From positions 56,973 to 120,972 of the forward strand of contig DCWA01000041.1 of the NCBI GenBank assembly GCA_002327445.1: DNA of 64,000 bases, written 5' to 3'. Origin of the DNA: Desulfobacteraceae bacterium UBA2174. GTDB lineage: Bacteria; Desulfobacterota; Desulfobacteria; Desulfobacterales; UBA2174. Positions 60,957 through 64,000 of this stretch are shown here, piece after piece (the first letter of the stretch is position 1; each line of letters begins with the position of its first letter). The notes under the pieces were generated by a model, which was not told where the DNA came from, made no database searches, and saw only the letters and a program-made list of their open reading frames with translations. The translations under genes and the position numbers were made by a program.

Positions 60957-62597
60957 ATGAGTGACGACGAAACCATGATCCGGACCGACATCCTGGTGAT
61001 CGGAAGCGGCGTGGCCGGTTTGGCCTTCGCCCTGAAGGTCGCGCCCTTCGCCAGTGTGGCCCTGGTCACCAAGAAAGAGGTGATGGACAGCAACACCACC
61101 CATGCCCAGGGGGGCATCGCCTCGGTCTTCGGCCGGATGGACACCTTCGCGCTGCACATCCAGGACACCCTGGAGGCCGGCGACGGGCTCTGTCATCCGG
61201 AGGTGGTGGAACAGGTGGTGAAAAACGGTCCGGAGAGAATCCGCGAGCTGATGGACATGGGGGTCAAGTTCAACCTGAGCCCCCGGGACGCCGACGACCT
61301 GGACCTGGGCCAGGAGGGAGGACACAGCCGCAAGCGCATCGTCCATGCCCAGGACATGACCGGCCTGGAACTGGAGCGGGTCCTGGTGGACCATCTGCAC
61401 AAGGAGCCGCGAATCCGGCTGTTTGAAAACCATGTGGCCATCGACCTCATCACCTGTTCGACCCGCATGAAGCGCGGAACGGTGACCACCGGCCACGAGG
61501 ACGTCTGCCTGGGCGCCTATGTGCTCGACAGCCAAAGCCAGCGGGTGAAGACCTTTGCCGCCAAGATCACCCTGCTGGCCACCGGCGGCGCCGGCAAGGT
61601 CTACCTGTATACCAGCAATCCGGACGTGGCCACCGGCGACGGCATCGCCATGGCCTACCGGGCCGGTGCCACCGTGGCCAACCTCGAGTTCGTCCAGTTT
61701 CATCCCACCTGCCTCTATCATCCGGAGGCCAAGAACTTTCTCATTTCCGAGGCGGTGCGCGGCGAAGGCGCCATCCTGGTCGACCAGGCGGGCCGCCGGT
61801 TCATGGAGCGCTACGATCCGCGCAAGGAGCTGGCCTGCCGGGACGTGGTGGCCCGGGCCATCGACACCGAGTTGAAGCAGAGCGGCGACGACGCCGTGTA
61901 CCTGGACATCTCTCATCGCCCGGCGGACTTCATCAAGGAACGCTTCCCCAACCTGTACCGCCGCTGTCTGGAATTCGGCTTCGACATGACCCGGCAACCG
62001 ATCCCGGTGGTGCCGGCGGCCCACTACATGTGCGGCGGGGTGGTGACGGACCTGCTGGGGAGAACCGACATCCAGCGCCTCTACGCGGTGGGCGAAACCG
62101 CCTGCACCGGCCTCCACGGCGCCAATCGGCTGGCGAGCAACTCCCTCATCGAAGCCCTGGTCTATGCCGACCGGGCCGCCCAGCAGGCCGCCGCCGACCT
62201 GGCCGGCCTCGATTTCAGCGCCACACCGGCGCCGGCCCCCTGGGACGAGGTGGGCACCACCGACAGCGACGAGCGCATCGTGGTCTCGCACAACTGGGAT
62301 GAAATCCGCCGCTGCATGTGGAACTACGTCGGCATCGTCCGGTCCGACAAGCGTCTCGAACGCGCCCGGCGACGGATCGAAAACATCAACAACGAGATCC
62401 GGGAGTACTACTGGGATTTCAAGGTGGAGCCGCCCTTGATCGAGCTTCGCAACATCGCCACAGTGGCCGACCTCATCGTCCGCTGCGCCATGCATCGCAA
62501 GGAGAGCCGCGGGCTCCACTACAACATCGCCTATCCGCGGCGCGACGACACGCGGTGGCGCAAGGACACGGTGCTGCGGCGGGCCTATGTCGGTTGA
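60957..62597 (+). CDS. nadB: L-aspartate oxidase
   Basis: 546 residues. FAD-binding ILVIGSGVAGLAFALKVA at the N-terminus, NTTHAQGGIASVFG, the active-site region GEGAILVDQAGRRFMERYDP, HYMCGGVVTDLLGRTDIQRL and GLHGANRLASNSLIEALVYA are all present. It oxidises L-aspartate to iminoaspartate for NAD synthesis, using fumarate or O2 as acceptor. With nadD it marks de novo NAD synthesis. The C-terminal helical domain (ENINNEIREYYWDFKV) is complete. Confidence 0.96.
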   Translation: MSDDETMIRTDILVIGSGVAGLAFALKVAPFASVALVTKKEVMDSNTTHAQGGIASVFGRMDTFALHIQDTLEAGDGLCHPEVVEQVVKNGPERIRELMDMGVKFNLSPRDADDLDLGQEGGHSRKRIVHAQDMTGLELERVLVDHLHKEPRIRLFENHVAIDLITCSTRMKRGTVTTGHEDVCLGAYVLDSQSQRVKTFAAKITLLATGGAGKVYLYTSNPDVATGDGIAMAYRAGATVANLEFVQFHPTCLYHPEAKNFLISEAVRGEGAILVDQAGRRFMERYDPRKELACRDVVARAIDTELKQSGDDAVYLDISHRPADFIKERFPNLYRRCLEFGFDMTRQPIPVVPAAHYMCGGVVTDLLGRTDIQRLYAVGETACTGLHGANRLASNSLIEALVYADRAAQQAAADLAGLDFSATPAPAPWDEVGTTDSDERIVVSHNWDEIRRCMWNYVGIVRSDKRLERARRRIENINNEIREYYWDFKVEPPLIELRNIATVADLIVRCAMHRKESRGLHYNIAYPRRDDTRWRKDTVLRRAYVG

Positions 62598-62600
62598 CAG

Positions 62601-62621
62601 GCCCGGCTTCGGGCTTATTTT
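62601..62621 (+). terminator. Terminator-like hairpin after nadB
   Basis: GCCCG-GCTT-CGGGC (62601-62614) followed by TTATTTT. It starts four bases after the nadB stop. The same stretch is also compatible with a promoter for dnaJ (TTGACA at 62594-62599, 16 bp, TATTTT at 62616-62621), so the two roles may overlap. Confidence 0.5.
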
Positions 62622-62702
62622 AAAAAATTATTTTCCGATCTTGTCGCCCTGCGCGACACGTTTCCAAACCCATGCCCAACGCAGGCAAACGGATATCGGT
62701 TC

Positions 62703-63818
62703 ATGAGCACCAAGCGCGATTACTATGAAGTCCTCGGCGTAGGACGCCAGGCCTCCGATGCCGAGTTGAAGAGCGCTTATCGCAAGTTGGCCCTCCAGTT
62801 TCACCCGGACCGCAACCCGGGCGACCACACCGCCGAAGAAAATTTCAAGGAAGCCGCCGAGGCCTACGAGGTGCTGCGCGACCCCCGCAAGCGCCAGATC
62901 TACGACCAGTACGGGCATGCGGGCCTGGAAGGCACCGGGTTTACCGGGTTTGGCGGCTTCGAAGACATCTTCTCCAGCTTCAGCAGCATCTTCGAGGACC
63001 TGTTCGGCATCCGCGGCAGCCGCCACGGCTCCCGCGGCCGTGCCCAGAGGGGCAGCGATCTGCGTTACGACCTGGGCCTCTCCTTCATGGAGGCGGCCTT
63101 CGGTGCGGAAAAATCCATCGAGGTGGAAAAACGCGAAACCTGCCCCGTGTGCCAGGGCACGGGCTGCGAGCCGGGCACCCAGCCCGAGACGTGCAGCCAG
63201 TGCCAGGGAACCGGCCAGGTCACGCGCAGCCAGGGCTTTTTCACCCTCCGCACCACCTGCCCGCGATGCCGGGGGGCCGGGCAGATCGTCACCCATCCCT
63301 GCGCCCACTGCCGGGGCGCTGGCCAGGTGAATACCGTGCGCCGCGTTTCGGTCAAGATCCCTGCCGGAGTGGATACCGGCAGCCGGCTGCGACTTTCCGG
63401 GGAAGGCGAGTCCGGCATCGGCGGTGGACCGGCCGGCGACCTGTACGTGGTGATCCACGTCGAGCCCCACGACTTTTTCAAACGCGAAGGCCGGGACATC
63501 ATCTGCCAGGTACCGGTGTCGATGATCCAGGCCACCCTGGGCGGAGAAATCAAGGTGCCGACCCTTAACGGCGAAAAGGCCCTCCAGCTTCCCAAGGGGA
63601 CCCAGTTCGGCGATGTCTTCCGCTTCCGCGGCGCCGGCATCCCTTCCCTGCGCAACGGAGACCGGGGGGATCAGATCATCCAGGTGCTGGTGCGCACCCC
63701 CACCGGATTGAACCGCAAGCAGGAAAACCTGCTGCGGCAGTTCGCCGAAATGGAGGATGGCAAGCTGGGCAGCAAGTTGAAGAACATGCTCAAGGGTGGG
63801 GCGAAGGCCGTCAATTGA
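62703..63818 (+). CDS. dnaJ: Chaperone DnaJ
   Basis: 371 residues. J domain 1-70 with the HPD tripeptide in LQFHPDRNPG, a Gly/Phe linker (GTGFTGFGGFEDIFSSFSSI), the zinc centre with four repeats CPVCQGTG, CSQCQGTG, CPRCRGAG and CAHCRGAG, and the C-terminal substrate domain (VKIPAGVDTGSRLRLSGEGE). It stimulates DnaK and holds unfolded proteins. DnaK/GrpE are not in the window. A terminator follows. Confidence 0.97.
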   Translation: MSTKRDYYEVLGVGRQASDAELKSAYRKLALQFHPDRNPGDHTAEENFKEAAEAYEVLRDPRKRQIYDQYGHAGLEGTGFTGFGGFEDIFSSFSSIFEDLFGIRGSRHGSRGRAQRGSDLRYDLGLSFMEAAFGAEKSIEVEKRETCPVCQGTGCEPGTQPETCSQCQGTGQVTRSQGFFTLRTTCPRCRGAGQIVTHPCAHCRGAGQVNTVRRVSVKIPAGVDTGSRLRLSGEGESGIGGGPAGDLYVVIHVEPHDFFKREGRDIICQVPVSMIQATLGGEIKVPTLNGEKALQLPKGTQFGDVFRFRGAGIPSLRNGDRGDQIIQVLVRTPTGLNRKQENLLRQFAEMEDGKLGSKLKNMLKGGAKAVN

Positions 63819-63896
63819 ATCGGCAGGCTTCCCTTTCCCTGATGGGCCCGGCCACCGGCCACCGGCATGGCCGGCTCGATCCAAAAACGGATGCCG

Positions 63897-63930
63897 CTTT
63901 CCCGGTGTCATGCCGGGAAAGATTTTTTAT
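63897..63930 (+). terminator. Intrinsic terminator of dnaJ
   Basis: CTTTCCCGG (63897-63905), loop TGTCATG, CCGGGAAAG (63913-63921), then ATTTTTTATTT. Nine-bp perfect stem with a T-rich tail, 80 bp after the dnaJ stop. Confidence 0.8.
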
Positions 63931-63947
63931 TTCGAGAGGCACCTTTT

Positions 63948-64000
63948 TTGTCATTCCAATGAACGCCCCTTGTTGCCATTCCGAGGAATACCCTCTTGTT
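63948..64000. repeat. Dispersed TCATTCC repeats at the right edge
   Basis: TTTGTCATTCCAATGAACG and TTGTTGCCATTCCGAGGAAT, decayed members of the family at 24.9-25.2 and 35.8 kb. The array probably continues beyond the window. Confidence 0.55.

Noticed and set aside
60114..62519. Very long open frame opposite nadB
   Set aside because: It is the mirror of a complete L-aspartate oxidase and has no domain; high GC leaves the opposite strand open.

Overview
This 64 kb, GC-rich window looks like chromosomal DNA of a sulfate-reducing-type Desulfobacterota (Desulfobacteria, perhaps near Desulfosarcinaceae). That is an inference from gene content: ETF/acyl-CoA dehydrogenase beta-oxidation genes, an AtoE fatty-acid transporter, an orphan TAXI binding protein, FdhD plus molybdopterin-cofactor genes, an amphi-Trp protein, a DUF134/Mrp pair and several cysteine-rich proteins. 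No rRNA, tRNA, phage, transposase or CRISPR array was seen.

Layout. 1-1.9 kb holds gene debris: an ATPase C-terminus, a broken cyclopropane-fatty-acid synthase and an internally deleted MelB-like transporter. 1.9-8.5 kb is an RND efflux operon (MFP, frameshifted RND pump, NodT-type channel) with a divergent HTH gene. 8.5-9.1 kb is a MazF-type toxin/antitoxin pair with an operator-like palindrome. 9.3-13.5 kb holds a VWA protein, a membrane protein and a damaged two-component system. 13.8-15.3 kb carries two YebG-like proteins and a hemolysin III protein. 15.4-24.9 kb is a lipid/organic-acid catabolic locus: a minus-strand group (histidine phosphatase, ACAD10/11-type dehydrogenase, TetR regulator, methyltransferase, APH-type kinase, Fe-S protein) diverges across a near-perfect palindrome from a plus-strand operon (etfB, etfA, 3-hydroxyacyl-CoA dehydrogenase remnant, DUF362). 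25.2-27.4 kb holds a PNPOx-like protein and an fdhD group. 27.5-32.5 kb is rplU-rpmA-obgE, then nadD-rsfS-gpmI and a restriction-nuclease-like domain protein. 32.6-44 kb holds Mrp/DUF134, a DEAD-box helicase behind a terminator-bearing leader, a 25-bp tandem repeat array, TAXI, sirtuin, class IV aminotransferase, EttA, a cold-shock protein, a parvulin and citrate synthase. 44.1-44.3 kb is a cobalamin riboswitch with no recognisable B12 gene after it. 44.6-49.5 kb carries amphi-Trp, Cys-cluster, EEP and MoxR/CoxE-VWA genes. 50-64 kb holds a radical SAM protein, AI-2E permease, TatC, AtoE, MltA, molybdopterin genes, PyrR, NadB and DnaJ.

How they fit together. The most coherent unit is 16.5-23.5 kb. 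An APH-family kinase beside an acyl-CoA dehydrogenase with the ACAD10/11-like DGADEVH motif, a dedicated ETF and a 3-hydroxyacyl-CoA dehydrogenase resembles the logic of 4-hydroxyacyl-CoA catabolism (phosphorylate, eliminate, rehydrate, oxidise), probably under the local TetR. FdhD, MobA, MoaC, MoaE and MoaB point to molybdenum/tungsten enzymes such as formate dehydrogenase.

Caveat. The first 23 kb contains repeated internal deletions and single-base homopolymer shifts in otherwise conserved genes. The rest of the window is clean. This is either real local decay or an assembly problem, and it limits functional conclusions there.
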